From positions 28,205,443 through 28,269,442 of the forward strand of contig JABBOT010000005.1 in assembly GCA_016165875.1 (NCBI GenBank): 64,000 nucleotides of DNA. Direction: 5' to 3'. Below the pieces are notes generated by a model. That model had not been told where the DNA came from. It saw only the letters and a list, made by a program, of their open reading frames with translations, and did not search any database. The position numbers and the translations under genes are program-made. Shown piece by piece: positions 10,832 through 22,799 of the stretch; positions within the stretch are counted from its first letter, which is position 1, and every line of letters starts with the position of its first letter. This DNA is from Acanthopleura granulata (lineage: Eukaryota > Mollusca > Polyplacophora > Chitonida > Chitonidae).

Positions 10832-12465
10832 ATGTATAAAGTACTTATCACCATTTTAGCGACCAACCTGCAGGAGCGGTGATATATCACATATGAGGCT
10901 TACATGCAGCTTAGACAGCAGAATTTCTGTGATTCTGTCATTACATCTACCTTCAGGACCAGAATGCTAAAAGTCATATGTAAAATCTTAATGTCACTTG
11001 AATCAAGGTATGAGTATGACCATGTGAATTCTGTTTTGACGATCAACAGATTTCCTGAATTTAGGACAGCGCTATGCAACGTATGGTCACCGAAAATAAA
11101 CAGTGTAAACAAACACAATGATCAAATCATGAAGTCCTCAGTAACTGATATACTACTGCCTGCGTTTACCTTCTGGAGGAATTTTATCCTAATCATCAAT
11201 CGAGTCTGAAATATTAAGTCAACGGACGAGCACATGAGACTCTAAACATGGCGGTCTGCCGACGTTTGCGACCTTGGGCCGTACAGCAAAACGCGCCTGT
11301 GTCCAACAATTTACAGCATGTTTGTTATAATGTTTGAATGAACCAAAAAAGGAGACTATACTCCACTGAACCTTCATGTCCAACTAAATTACTCCACAAA
11401 TATTCTTCAGTCTGTATTCACTACATGTAGGCCAGCTGATCGTCAAGAAAAAGTTGAGCTGTCAGCCACGAGTAGGCCTATCGCGACTGACAGCAAATTA
11501 CGAGCGAACACTATATACTCTTTTCCGCTTCTGTTTCCGTGATAACCAATATTTAAATTACATACAAGAGAAAAACTGGAAGACTTTATAGTCTAAACTT
11601 TAAAAAGCAGCCACTTAAGTGTTGACATGACGTGCAAGTGGCCTAGATAGATCTCATGTATTATGGATGTTCAATATCGTGCTGCACCGTATACGTGTAA
11701 GAGAGATGCCTATTTGGTGCAGGTGTTTGACCCAGATATCTTGGAATGGATGTGCATGTGAATACAGTCATATTTGTCTCGAAATACACGATACAAGAAC
11801 TGTGTGTTATCACTTCACACTGTATCGTGTAATCCTAGCCAAACATCGTTTAGCCAAACCATCATTTGGCCATGCCAGTTCATAAATCGGCAACATCTTT
11901 AGCATATTATTACATTCCCTATTTCAATGGAGAATGTGAACAGGTGGTGTCATCAATGGGGCAGTGGTATATAGCAACACTGATGAAACACCACTACAAA
12001 TTCCAGCTGAAATTATAAATATATTCAACCTGGCGAGCTTGTTAAATCCTGTACCAGTAAGCACAAGGCCATGTAACATGTATTAATACAATGTAGGTTT
12101 AGATCTTTTGTCTGTTCTACCTGACGCTTGTATTCTCTCAAGAAGGCCAGTTTTAAAGTATTAATTGAAAGTATTGCATATGATTTTACAATGGATAATG
12201 TATAGTGTTATCCATTGGCCAGGGTGAGTAATGGATTGTGGTTTCTTTTGGACTGGTTCATATAGCAGGAGTTAAGCAAAGGTTTTGCTGTACATAAACT
12301 GGACATGTCTTTTTTGTATCTTATGAGACAACGACTGGTTGACCTTAAGAATAATGTATATATATATATATATGTGTGTGTGTGTAGCGCAGTTGGCATT
12401 ATTTATTACAGTGTGTTGCTGTTGTTTATTGCATTGTATAGCATGAGTTTACTTTGCTTTTTCAG
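10832..12465 (+). other. Intron-like stretch, no gene
   Basis: No coding domain is recognised. A short TA run followed by a TG run (about 12356-12386) is a compound microsatellite. The sequence from 11220 to 11540 is somewhat richer in CpG than its surroundings, but no promoter motif can be defended. Confidence 0.4.
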
Positions 12466-12531
12466 TAAGCATGGAAGGTCTGACATGTCGCTTAATATCA
12501 AACACACAAAGACGTCCCCAGCCCTGCCAAG
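12466..12531 (+). CDS. Small exon of the SET/recombinase gene
   Basis: It follows TTTTTCAG (12465) and precedes GTGAGG (12532). Its 66 bases are a phase 1-1 exon. Joined to the G left by the previous exon it reads VSMEGLTCRLISNTQRRPQP then CQ, with no stop. It also starts with (G)TAAGCATG, as the last exon does, so it could instead be read one base shifted (KHGRSDMSLNIKHTKTSPAL). The phase match favours the first reading. No domain is recognised. Confidence 0.4.
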
Positions 12532-12533
12532 GT

Positions 12534-15500
12534 GAGGCTGATATCAGTCAAATCAAACTTATTTCCCCGCACTGTAGGTTAACAATTACACAGGCCAGGT
12601 CTTCTCAGTAGTCTTGGATGCCTGTGAGTATATCATTAGGGGTTCAAGCCTTTCAGGCTTGATTCATGACTATGGTGGTAGGGCTTGAATCCCTATTGTT
12701 TTTGTTTGGGTTATTATTCTTTATAAATTTTGTTACCGCTTAAAATCGGAGACTATCCATCTTATTTCTATAAAACTTGGGTATGTTGTGGGGTAGACCT
12801 GTGCAGTGTAAAAAAGGGCCAAAATTGGTTGCATGGTTTGGCGGTCATTTCGGATATTGTGAAATGTAGCCATTTATTTTAAACGCTTTCTTCTCAAGAA
12901 CTAGTACACCGATTGTTCTAAAATTTTATATTCTTGTAGAGTAATCCTAGGTACATCAAGTGTGAAAACCTCATTGCGATTCGTCAGCAACTTTTGAAGT
13001 TTGCCATTGGTAAAAAAAATGAGGGCACAAAAAATAAAGTTTTCAATTTTAATATGACCTAGATGTATTCCAATGTATTTCAGGCCTCTGATTACTAATC
13101 TGCTCTCAGTTCTCAATGTTGTGTAGTTTTCATGAAATTAGCAGCAAAATTTTGAAAACTGTATGAAAGTATCTCATTTACTTACCCCAGGGGCTTCATG
13201 TAAGACTTCACGAAACTAATTACTGCGGTTTACTCTGGGAAGGGATGCAGCCTTGCAACAATATATTCTTTCTGTCTTTTGTATTTGGCTATGAGCAGAA
13301 AATCAAACCCTCATTTTCTCTACTGATTACTGCCTTAGGACTAGACTTATTGTATGTAGTACCTGAAAGTTTGAATCCAGTGTATTACTTTTCTGTTTTG
13401 TCACGTTTTTTGTCACCATGTTCATATTTGATGTAAAATATAGAGTTGAACCCCAGAATTACTGTACCCAGAAATTAACTTTCATAAATAAAAATAAATT
13501 AACAGGCATAACAATCTTTCCTTGGAGGCTAATCCTAAAGAAAAAGAATGCAATGTGTTGGCAAATTAGCTCTTAGCTAATTTAATATACTTATGATGCA
13601 GTATAGAACATATTACAGATAATACCTGATGCAGTTTTACCTTTAATCACGATTTTTGTCTTCTTTGTTTCCCTGCGCTGGTTAGTTCTGTCACAATGAC
13701 GACTTAGTATGATTCACAGTAAATGAATAAAAAATGGCCCCTACCCCTTACGGAACGAATGGAAAATCCATCTGCGCTTGCACGCTGCGAACCCCAAACG
13801 CTGTCTTTTACCCATGTCTGAGTTGTGGGTTCTGAGATTTGCATGTATGGATATTAATGTTTAACAGCCTCACTCAGAGACAGTGTTAGATATGGACTGT
13901 TTACCAGAACTTAAATTTCCCGGTATCATTTTTCATTTTAAAGGGGATCATGTAATGAAAAGAGGAACTTTGTGAAATACGCAAGTGCAGCAAAAAATAA
14001 TACCACAAAAGTTTGTAGCGAACATGATGTGACCAATAAATGTATTCAGAATAATTTTGCATAGCGATTTTAGTTGGATTGAAACTGTATGATAAATGCA
14101 CCTGGATATAGCCCTGAAAGGATTTGGGCTATAGGTCTATAAAATAGAAGAAAAGTTGAAAACATGATTTCCAAAAAAATGCACAGACACAACTGGGTAT
14201 TAAATAAACGTATGCACACTGATGGATAGCCATTTTAACTGACAGGAAGTAACATCATCCAAACCAGAAGTGATCGCATCTTCTTTCCAAGTAATCCTAG
14301 AGACGTGGGAGCAACAGCATTAGATTCCCAGGGCAAGGAGACACCACTTGTGCAACCCGAATATAACATCATCCAAACCTAAGCCATGGTACCTCCTTTA
14401 CAAACATCATCTTTATTTAATCAAGCTAGTGATGTCCAACGTCGTCTACTTTGATTCACTGAGCCATCTTAACTCTTCAAAGCCATGAACTTTCCTTCAT
14501 AAATATGCATAATTCACGGCCAAATCATGTTCCACTTTGCGAAGACCGACAGGCAACTGACAGACACTGATAGGATTTCAAAATAACATTGCATTGGAAA
14601 ATGGTTGTAATGACAGTTATGCGGTGTATATGGAATCATTTTATTTCACAGCAGAGGTAGAAGAAAACAACTCCCAATATATCGACTTGTTAATAGTTAT
14701 CATGCGAATGATCATTTTGAGGCAAAATATGCATGATAGAAATTAATGGCGAAACATGAATAACATACACTACATTGGCTGCTCGGCCTCTTTCGCTATC
14801 ACCGGTCTTGCCTGATAGCACAGCAACTTTCAGCTGCAAGTTTGTTTCAATAAAAGCACATCACCGTTCATAGCACTGCTTAAGGCTGTTGTATAATGTT
14901 GTGCCGATGAATAAATCGGATCCGTTCCTTCGCCTCGAAACAAATCAACACACATTTATAAGGGACGATCACTGATTAACTGACAATGCCCTGTGGAAAG
15001 TATGCGGGTCGCAGTGCCATTGGCTATTGAAATAGTAGGCTTCTCAAGCCTCTTATATGTACAGTAAAGCAAGCGTAGGGTGATTACAAAGCCTATAGGG
15101 CAGTATCAACCTTGCTGGCAGGAAGGTGAGAAACATGGGATGAAGGGCCGATGCGTAATCTACTTTCGCTTAGGTGTCTCTTTTTCGAGAATTGTGACCT
15201 GCAGATAGATCACAATCAGTCAACTTAAGTTTGCTAAAACCGCATTTACATCTTGAAAACTGTGGAAATGCAATGATTGCCGAATTCATAATGTGACAAT
15301 AAGTTTTTGATTTAAAATAATTTATGTATGCTGGGTAACTGAGTTTGACGTCCTCATCACGAATCTGTTGTTATTTTATTCGTACGATGTATACTTTGGT
15401 CACAAGTTGCGATCAAAGTGCGAAATAAAACGCAATTTCTTCCTATATTAAATAAACTGCTCTGACACTCTCTTTAACAGTTGCTTGCCATCTGGAGTTG

Positions 15501-16330
15501 GTAATGCTAGGTTCAGTCGATGGTCAAGTCATTTCAAAGGCATAGGTACTGATCAACAAATGGTTGTGGCAACGCAAGGGAACACAATATGATTCTGAAA
15601 AAATCTGACAATTGTTTCACTTTTCATGATTTCTATTATGTAAACATGAAGAATTTTGTGTTGCAGAATATTTAGGTTACAGTGTTTATATGAAACTATT
15701 TTGTTTCAAGCATTTATTATTATGGAAATGTCATTCATGTCATATTTGAATGTTCATGCATTATATGTATACATAGATGAACACATGGGACATAGGACCT
15801 TTGCCCTCTTGGTGAAAGACTGTCAGGATACATGTAGCTTACACTTGACCTGATTACTCTCATAACTTCCTTTTATGAATTTATTTATAAAATAGAGAAA
15901 AAAATCTCTGAGTTGAACATGTGCGAGAAGAGTTGCTTTCACACTGAAATTCTGTCTTCATTGTTGTGACCTTAGCGATTAAGTGTTGTCAAGGTGAGAG
16001 ACTTAGCTGTGACGGATGTGTTGTATGTAGTTGGGCCAATGCTGCTTTAAACCACACTATGTAATGGGAGCCATGTTTTGCTAGGCTTAGGGGCAATTCT
16101 GGTCTTTTTAAAATTACAAATGGGTATCTGTCAAAAGAAGTATTAAGAATGCATATTATTGAAACAGTAGACAGGACTTCTTGAACATTTCTCACCATTT
16201 GTTTACCTTTGACCTGCTGTTCCACAAAATATGTGTCTCTTAGTATTTAAATCTGTGTTTGTTGCCAATATTATACCCCCATATGTATTACTGGCACATC
16301 ATAACAAATTATATATTTTTCCTGTTACAG
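12534..16330 (+). other. Long intron-like stretch with a small hairpin repeat
   Basis: At 12638-12694 AGGGGTTCAAGCC pairs with GGGCTTGAATCCCT, and an alternative inner stem (CAAGCC/GGCTTG) is possible. The following 400 bases (CTTCTCAAGAACTAGTACACCGATTG...) look like a non-autonomous repeat of invertebrates, but I cannot define its ends. The motif AACATCATCCAAACC occurs at 14251 and 14362. Otherwise nothing is supported. Confidence 0.4.
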
Positions 16331-16473
16331 GTAAGCATGACGTCAAGCAGTTCCTGGATTGTTCCGCTTTAGGGTGTTATTATACCCAGCTGAGAACCAA
16401 GATAATGAATGAGCAGAATAAGGCACAGACAAGGAGAAAGAAGAGAATGAAACAAATGAATATGATAGAGTGA
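16331..16473 (+). CDS. Basic C-terminal exon of the SET/recombinase gene
   Basis: It follows TTTTTCCTGTTACAG (16330) and is open in the phase 1 frame to TGA at 16471-16473. It reads KHDVKQFLDCSALGCYYTQL, then RTKIMNEQNKAQTRRKKRMK, then QMNMIE. The incoming phase matches the previous exon. The tail is rich in Lys and Arg, like a nuclear localisation or DNA-contact segment, which would suit a chromatin or recombinase protein. No clear AATAAA was found within 300 bases after the stop. Confidence 0.5.
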
Positions 16474-17209
16474 ATACTCAAAAAAGTGAAGAACTTTATT
16501 CTCTGATTGTGTGGTTTATCCTTTCTTGTATCATACATATTTCACTAGGGTGTATTGTCGCCTTGACAGTTTAAAGTGATTTCATTTCAGTTCAGAGAAA
16601 TCTTACAATCTTACTTCTCCAATCATATTCATCAACCCTATTCTCTTGTGTAGACTGATGTCGTAACAGTCTACCCTTGTGGTTAGAATATCATTTTTTA
16701 TATGTGGTGATTAACTACTTGGTACACAGTTATCCTTCCTTTTCATAGCTTAAAAGCCAAACCATTGAATTTATCATTAAATCAGTTAAATTACCCCTAA
16801 TAATAATGAACAGGTTTGTACAGTGTATACTTTGCCACAAAAGTCCACATAAACAAAATGTAGCCAAAACTTAATGAAATACTGTAGTAACTACAAACCA
16901 GAATGAAATACAAATATTGTGTTTTAATTTATGAAGAACCAATACTTCGAATCCTAATGGTTTTCACAACGATTGGCTTATTTTGCCCTCTGAAAACAGA
17001 AATGTTTGGTAGAAGCTTTTTTGGTATGTGGCTCACTTGTCAAGACAGCATTATCTATGAACTAAAGCCTCTAGAAGATTTCATTAGTCACATCTTCCAT
17101 CCCAATCTTTTGTCTTGTATAAAAGGGTTTTGATACACTTTCAATACTTGAAGAGAAAGACAACAAGTGTTCTGTTTGAAAATTAACAAAACCGTTAGTT
17201 AAACTCGCC
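16474..17209. other. 3' flank, no gene seen
   Basis: AT-rich sequence after the last exon. The open frame at 16903-17133 shows no recognisable domain. No defended polyadenylation site. Confidence 0.35.
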
Positions 17210-17290
17210 CGCCAGCAACCTGTGGATGGTGGGTTCCATTGGGCTCTGTCCAGTTTCCTCCCACTGTAATGCTGGCTGTGAGATGTCAGA
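17210..17290 (+). mobile_element. SINE family 1, body fragment
   Basis: GCCAGCAACCTGTGGATGG through CAGTTTCCTCCCACTG to TAATGCTGGC matches the middle of SINE family 1. The head and tail are absent. Confidence 0.7.
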
Positions 17291-17416
17291 TATATTATTT
17301 TACGTTTAAATTAAATTGAGAGAACAAAGCAAAAATTATCACTACACAGGCATTACTAACATAATTAAGTTTCCTAGATTTTTTTTTATTTCCATTTCCA
17401 CCGATACGCTTCACCA

Positions 17417-17576
17417 AGTAGAGTACTGTGGCAACTCCAGCAAATGACACAAGGCGACACAGGATTCAGTATTTCGGTTTTATTTAAACCATTCTTGAAA
17501 ACTGTTTAAGTAAAACCAATATACTGAATCCTTTATTGCCTTTTGTCATTTGTTGGAGTTGTTACAGTAGTCTACT
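17417..17576. mobile_element. Fold-back MITE-like element
   Basis: The left arm AGTAGAGTACTGTGGCAACT... (17417-17490) is the reverse complement of the right arm ending ...AGTTGTTACAGTAGTCTACT (about 17503-17576). The arms are about 73 bases each, with roughly 80% identity and a loop of about a dozen bases. TTCCTAGATT occurs at 17371-17380 and again at 17577-17586, possibly an old target-site duplication although the left one is 36 bases from the arm. No protein is encoded. Confidence 0.65.
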
Positions 17577-17871
17577 TTCCTAGATTGTTTAATTGTTTTT
17601 GATTTGACTTAGACCGAAGCTTAGTTGCAGAACTGAAATATTACTAAGCACAGCGTTAGATTTTAAAACATTCAATCAATCATTCAGTCTGAAATTTCAA
17701 ACGAATCCTTTAAGCTCTCTATAATCTTCGGCAAAAAGATTGTACAGCTATTAGGCGGATTGCGCCACAGCCCAGGCAAAGTAGAGTCATACTTGTAGAC
17801 AGTGCAATGTCAATATATTTTCCACTGTCTGCACCACTGATAAAAAAAAACATTTACCTAGATGATCTATT

Positions 17872-18030
17872 TGTCTAATTTATTTATTTGATTGATGTTT
17901 TACCCCATACGCAAAAATATTTCACTCAAAAGACAGCGGCCAGCACTGTGGCGGGAGGAAACCGGGGAAAACCCACAACCATCTGCAGGTTGCTTACAGA
18001 TCTTCCACACACGGGTCAGTGGTTTACACA
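17872..18030 (-). mobile_element. SINE family 1, 3' part
   Basis: On the plus strand it reads TTATTTATTTGATTGATGTTTTACCCC...GCGGCCAGCACTGTGGCGGGAGGAAACC...CATCTGCAGGTTGC. This is the reversed tail and body of family 1, and the tRNA head is missing. Confidence 0.8.
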
Positions 18031-18358
18031 CAAAGGCCACATTATTACCTATTGGTATGGTAGTATAGAAAGATTGTATACATGTAGCTTGCCGTTATCT
18101 AATAACCTACAAATTGCACGGCAGTCAGAAGGAGTCAGTAACCTATCAGCTCTGAGTTATGGAGGTAATTCACGGTTAAGATGGTCACTTATGGAAATTT
18201 TATAGGTGTCTGAAGTATGATCTGCGATGTCACATCTGCCTGATTCAATTTTTTTTATTTTTTTTTTGAAGAATCTTCAGTTATATGTGTTTTTCTATTC
18301 ATATTTGTTTTCCTGTTTTTTGGCAGGTTTATGACTCAATTATCTGAATCAGTGCAAG

Positions 18359-18463
18359 GATTTACACCGTCAGCTTTGTGATTTACCCCGTCAGCTTTGT
18401 GATTTGCACCGTCAGCTTTGTGATTTACCCCGTCAGCTTTGTGATTTACACCGTCAACTTTGT
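18359..18463. repeat. 21-bp minisatellite, 5 units
   Basis: Unit GATTTACACCGTCAGCTTTGT repeated five times with small changes. 21 is a multiple of three, so frames stay open. On the minus strand each unit is a seven-residue HKADGVN repeat, inside a frame at 18336-18542 that starts at Met and is kept in the second copy (55961-56293). Confidence 0.9.
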
Positions 18464-19261
18464 GTTCCATGTTAACAATAGAGAACTTCTTTTCATGCCC
18501 CATACAACATCTATTGGAAGCAGGACTCCAAGTGCCTTCCATCAGTCAAAGACCTCACACTGAAATACTCCTTACAGCTTCTCACAGACTTGCTATGTGC
18601 AGTGATACTGATATGACTGCTCAGCTGAATTTCAGAGACAGTATCTGAAAATTTTGTTAAATTATATATAAAGGTAAATATATAAGTATTGGAAAATGTA
18701 TGCAGTATTACCTGACACAAAGCTCATGTGTTCCATAATATTCCACATGCTAGCATGGTGGACGGTCAACAAATGTTCGATTGGGTATGGTCACACTGAC
18801 ATGTTCAATTACTGACAAGCAGTTGTTTCAGTTCTGTTGAAAACACCCATAAATGGTAACAGAGCAATATATTTGAAATGTTCAGCACATTACACATTTT
18901 TTCTGATGGTCTGAATAAGTCATTCCAGAAACTGTAAAGTTCTTACAAGCTTGTTATGGACCACATGTAAGAATATGTAAATAGTGTAATTTCTGTTACA
19001 GGTGTAAATGTAAATTTTAGAGGAAATTTTACAAATGGACTCAGATGTATCAATTGTACCTCAGTTTAACTTCACATTTTCTAAAGTTCTGTTTCCATAT
19101 CCCTGTTTATATGTAATGATTTTTTTCTTGTTGGCTGTGTATAAATAAAGGTTTAAGTTACAAAGTTCATTCATGTTATTTTGTTAATACATTCAATCAT
19201 AAACTGTCTCCAAGCATCTGTTTGACATTGGTAACTGAGCTGAATCAAATTCACAAGATTT

Positions 19262-19373
19262 CTTTATTCATTATTGGAGTATATGCCATAGCCCAGAATA
19301 TTCCAATTACACAAATTCAGCTAGCATTATGGTGGGAGGGAGTTGCAGAGAGGCCGGCACGAACTCACAACAA
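19262..19373 (-). mobile_element. SINE family 1 fragment inside the long repeat
   Basis: ATTGGAGTATATGCCATAGC, then GAATATTCCAATTACAC, then CAGCTAGCATTATGGTGGGA resemble the reversed tail and body of family 1. The matching place in copy 2 is 56995-57100. The 35-bp minisatellite starts directly after it. Confidence 0.5.
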
Positions 19374-21655
19374 TTCAGATGATTGTACAGAGACATGGGT
19401 GTTCCCCAGTGTGTGTATTGTGACCTGTGGGACCTCATTGTTTGTATTGTACTGAAAACTGTGTGGGCTGTAGTGTGTGTATTGTACTGAGGCCTGGGTG
19501 GGCCGCAGTGTGTGCATTGTACTGAGACCTGGGTGGGCCGCAGTGTGTGTATTGTACTGAGACCTGGGTGTTCCCTAGTGTGTGCATTCTACCTGGGTAG
19601 ACTGTAAACGGTGGATTGTAGTGTGTGTATTCTGCAGAGACCTGGGAGGGCCGCAGTAGGTGTATTATTCTGACACCTGGGTAGACTGTAAAAGATAAGT
19701 TGTGGTGTGTGTGTTGTACCGAGACCTGGATGGATTGAAGTGTGTGTAGTATGCCGAGACATGGGGTTGGAGTGTGTGTATTATACTGAAACCTAGGCGG
19801 GTCGAAACGTGTATTGTGCAGGAATCTGGTTGCCCAGTGCGAGACCTGGGTGGGCCGCACTGTTTGCTTTCTACTCAGTCCTGTGTGGGCCACAGTGTGT
19901 GTATTGTGCAGAGACCTGGGTGGGTTGTAGTGTGTGTATTCTGCAGAGACCTGGGTGGGCCGCAGTGTGTGTATTGTAATGACAGTTGGTTAGACTGTAT
20001 AATTTGGATTGTATTGTGTGTATTATATGGAGAGGTGCGTGGACTGCAGTGTGCGTATTGTACTGATACCTGGGTGAACTGTAAAAAGGTGGGTTGTAGA
20101 GTGTATTGTGCTGAGACCTGAGTGGGCCGTAGTGCATGTATTATACTGAAACTTGTGTAGATCGTAAAAGGTAAGTCATAGAGTCTGTATTGTAGTCAGT
20201 TCTGGGTGGTCAGCAGTGTGTGTATTGTACTCAGATCTAGATTGTCGCATTGTGTGTATTGTGCTGAGACCTGGGTGGGCGGCAAAGTGTGCATTCTACT
20301 GAGACCTGGGTAGACCGTAAAAGGTAAGTTGTGGAGTCTGTATTGTACTCAGATCTGGGTGGTCAGCAGTGTGTGTATTGTACTCGGATCTATATTGCCG
20401 CATTGTGTACTGTTCTGAGACCTGGGTGGGCCGCAGTTTGTGTATTGTACTGAGACCTGTGGGTGCCAGAATGTGTGTTTTGTACTGACACCTCTGGACC
20501 GTAGTGTGTGTATTGTACTGATACCTGGGTGAGCCGCTGTGTGTATTGTACTGAGAACTGAGTAGACTGTAAAAGGTGAGTTGTAGAGTATGCATTGTAC
20601 TGAGACTTGAGTGGGCTGCAGTGTGTGTGTTGTATTGAGACATGGGTGAGTCGTGGTGTTTGTATTGTGCTGACCTGGGTGGGCCCCAGTGTGTGTATTG
20701 TACTCAGACTTGGGTGGGCTGCAGTGTGTATATTGTGCAGAGACCTGGGTGGGTTGTAGTGTTTGTATTGTGAAGAGACCTGGGTGGGCCGTAGTTTGTG
20801 TATTTGTACTGTTACATGGGCGTACCAAAGTGTATGTATTGTACTCATACCTGGCTGGGCTGCAATGTGTGTATTCTACAGAAATCTGGGTGGGTCTCAG
20901 TCTGTGTATTGTATTGAGAACTGGGTGGGCGACAAGGTGGACCTTTGGGCCGCAGTGTCTGTATTGTACTGACAGTTGGTTAGACTGTATAAGGTGGACT
21001 GCAGTGTGTGTATTGCTCTGAGACCTGGGTAGTCCGATGTGTGTGTATTGTTCTGAGACCTGTGAGGTCAAACTGTGTGTATTGTACTGAGACATCGGTG
21101 GGCAGCAGTGTGTGTATTTTACTGATTCCTGGATAGACTGTAAAAGGTGGGTTGTAGTGTGTATTGTGTAGAAACCTGAGTGGGTCGCAGGGTGTGTATT
21201 GTACTGAGACCTGGGTGGGCCGTAGTATGTGTATTATACTGAGTCCTGGGTAGACCGTAAAAGGTAGGTTGTTGTGTGTGCATTGTAGTCAGATTTGTGT
21301 GGGCCGAAGTGTGTATATTGTATTGAAACCTGAATTGGCCACAGTGTGTCTGTTGCACTGAGACCTGCTTGGGCTGTGAAAGGTGGGTTGTGGTGTGTTT
21401 TGTACGGAGATCTAGGTGGGTTTTAGAAGGTGGGTTATAGTGTATGTATTGTACTGAGTGGGCCGCGAAAGGTAGGTTGCAGTGTATGTATTGTACTCAG
21501 GACTGAGTGTGCTTTAGAAGATGGGTAGTAGTGTGCGTATTTTATAGACCTGTGTGGGCAATAGAGGGTGGGTTGTAGTGTGTGAACTGTGGAGAGACCT
21601 GGGTGACCTATGAAATAGGAGTTGATAATGTGTGATATGGGTTGGCTGTGACATT
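19374..21655. repeat. 35-bp minisatellite array, copy 1
   Basis: Dozens of units of GTGTGTGTATTGTACTGAGA + CCTGGGTGGGCCGCA (35 bases). They are interspersed with a longer variant in which GGGTAGACTGTAAAAGGTGG + GTTGTA replaces the GGGTGGGCCGCA part. Units diverge strongly. All long open frames here, on both strands, come from the repeat. Confidence 0.9.
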
Positions 21656-22436
21656 TTTACTGTGTTTGTATTGTATGGACATATGAATAGGCCATTTTGT
21701 TGTGTGTATTGTTACTGACTTTAATTTTTGTAGACTTGAAAAAGAAAAATGACTTTTTTGACCTGTTGTTTGTCACCATTTGTACACCATTTTATAACAA
21801 GGCGTTCAAAAAACCCACCAGCTCGCACACTACACACACTATAGATACACACTTATATTAGGTATACGCTTAGATTAGGGAGGTGAAAACAAGCTTGAAC
21901 TTCAATCCATGTATGAGAGTTCATTATACAGGAGCTGAAAAACAAGAGCTTAACCGGACACCGACACCACCTCTCCTTAATACAGAAAGCGTTAAAAGAC
22001 CACACCACCTTTAGAAAAAGTACACATTGCCTATGGCCCATATTGTGTGGATTACAAGTATGGTAACAATATTTTACAACATTTTTTTACCCTGAATAAA
22101 ATACAAAAAAAGCTGAAGTTGGTTGAGGTGTGCTTTTAGGAAAATCTTGAACAAGCTGAGGCCCCGTGCTGAAACCCATTGTTTTTAACTGCTAAAAGTA
22201 CTGCTTGCTATACTGCTACGCTGAAGATGAATATACACATTTTGCTTTAAGTGCATTTAATATGACAGTTATGGTATGCATACTTTATATAAAGGTGGTC
22301 TGTTGTTTTAAATGTTGAACCCATTAATGACAAGAATCCTAAGTTGTGGACCATGCAACTTAATGAAGAAGCGCATATTTACTGAACAATGATATGTTTG
22401 CTAGCATGGGGGGCGGGGGGACGTGGATTTGGATAT

Positions 22437-22795
22437 TATTGATGTCATTAAGTATGTACGTATGCTTGGGTTTTACACACCAAAGTTTTTCAGCTATATG
22501 ATGACAACTGTATGTGTACTGTGTCTGCTTGGGCAGGGCGACCCTGTACGGCCAAAGTGCTGTCCCCAATGGAATATCATGCCAAAGACCTCATGCAGTT
22601 ACATTATACTGACACTGGGTCAACCAGTGCTGTTATGGTACTGTAGTCTATGAGTGCTGAGCACCAAGCCAGGCAGCAACAAGAACAATGTTTAAACTGT
22701 TTGGTATGATCTGACCAGTGATTCATCCAGGATCTCCCGATCTCAAGGAGGACGCTCTAATCACCAGGCAACTGAGGCGGTATAATTTGTGTTAT
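22437..22795 (-). mobile_element. SINE family 2
   Basis: In reverse complement it reads a tRNA-like head (GTGATTAGAGCGTCCTCC, then a B-box-like region near GGGAGATCCTGGATGAATC). A body follows with TTGTTGCTGCC, CAGTGTCAGTATAATGT, GACAGCACTTTGG and CGCCCTGCC, and a tail of TGTAAAACCCAAGC. The same order is found at 27421-27790. Confidence 0.7.
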
Positions 22796-22799
22796 TAAG

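Larger units (their letters stand above)
15..16473 (+). pseudogene. SET / zinc-finger / tyrosine-recombinase multi-exon gene, 5'-partial and damaged
   Basis: This is a composite of the exons listed separately. In transcript order they give a KMT5A-like SET domain, an acidic linker, C2H2-type fingers, a Crypton-like tyrosine recombinase core with the R...RH..GH..Y pattern, and a Lys/Arg-rich tail. All exons are on one strand with GT-AG borders. From 7655 onward the borders are phase 1 to phase 1, which supports a single transcript. The SET domain would methylate lysine and the recombinase would cut and join DNA through a tyrosine. Both roles come from family knowledge and neither has been shown here. 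The N-terminus lies left of the window. Damage: an in-frame TGA at 9382, frame breaks near 9700, 9857 and 10155, a stop in one duplicated mini-exon, and phase mismatches between the SET exons and the linker exons. It could be a decayed transposable element, a pseudogene of a domesticated gene, or a live gene with assembly errors. Joining the SET exons to the recombinase is inference from order and strand. Confidence 0.6.

Noticed and set aside
18359..18463. Regular short repeats that could suggest a CRISPR array
   Set aside because: There are no unique spacers between the repeats. The units are directly joined, and the genome is eukaryotic.
19435..21358. Many long open frames on both strands (for example 248 codons at 20349-21095) with repeated peptide patterns
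   Set aside because: They come from the 35-bp minisatellite. Frames are open on both strands at once, and the two arrays do not keep the same frames.
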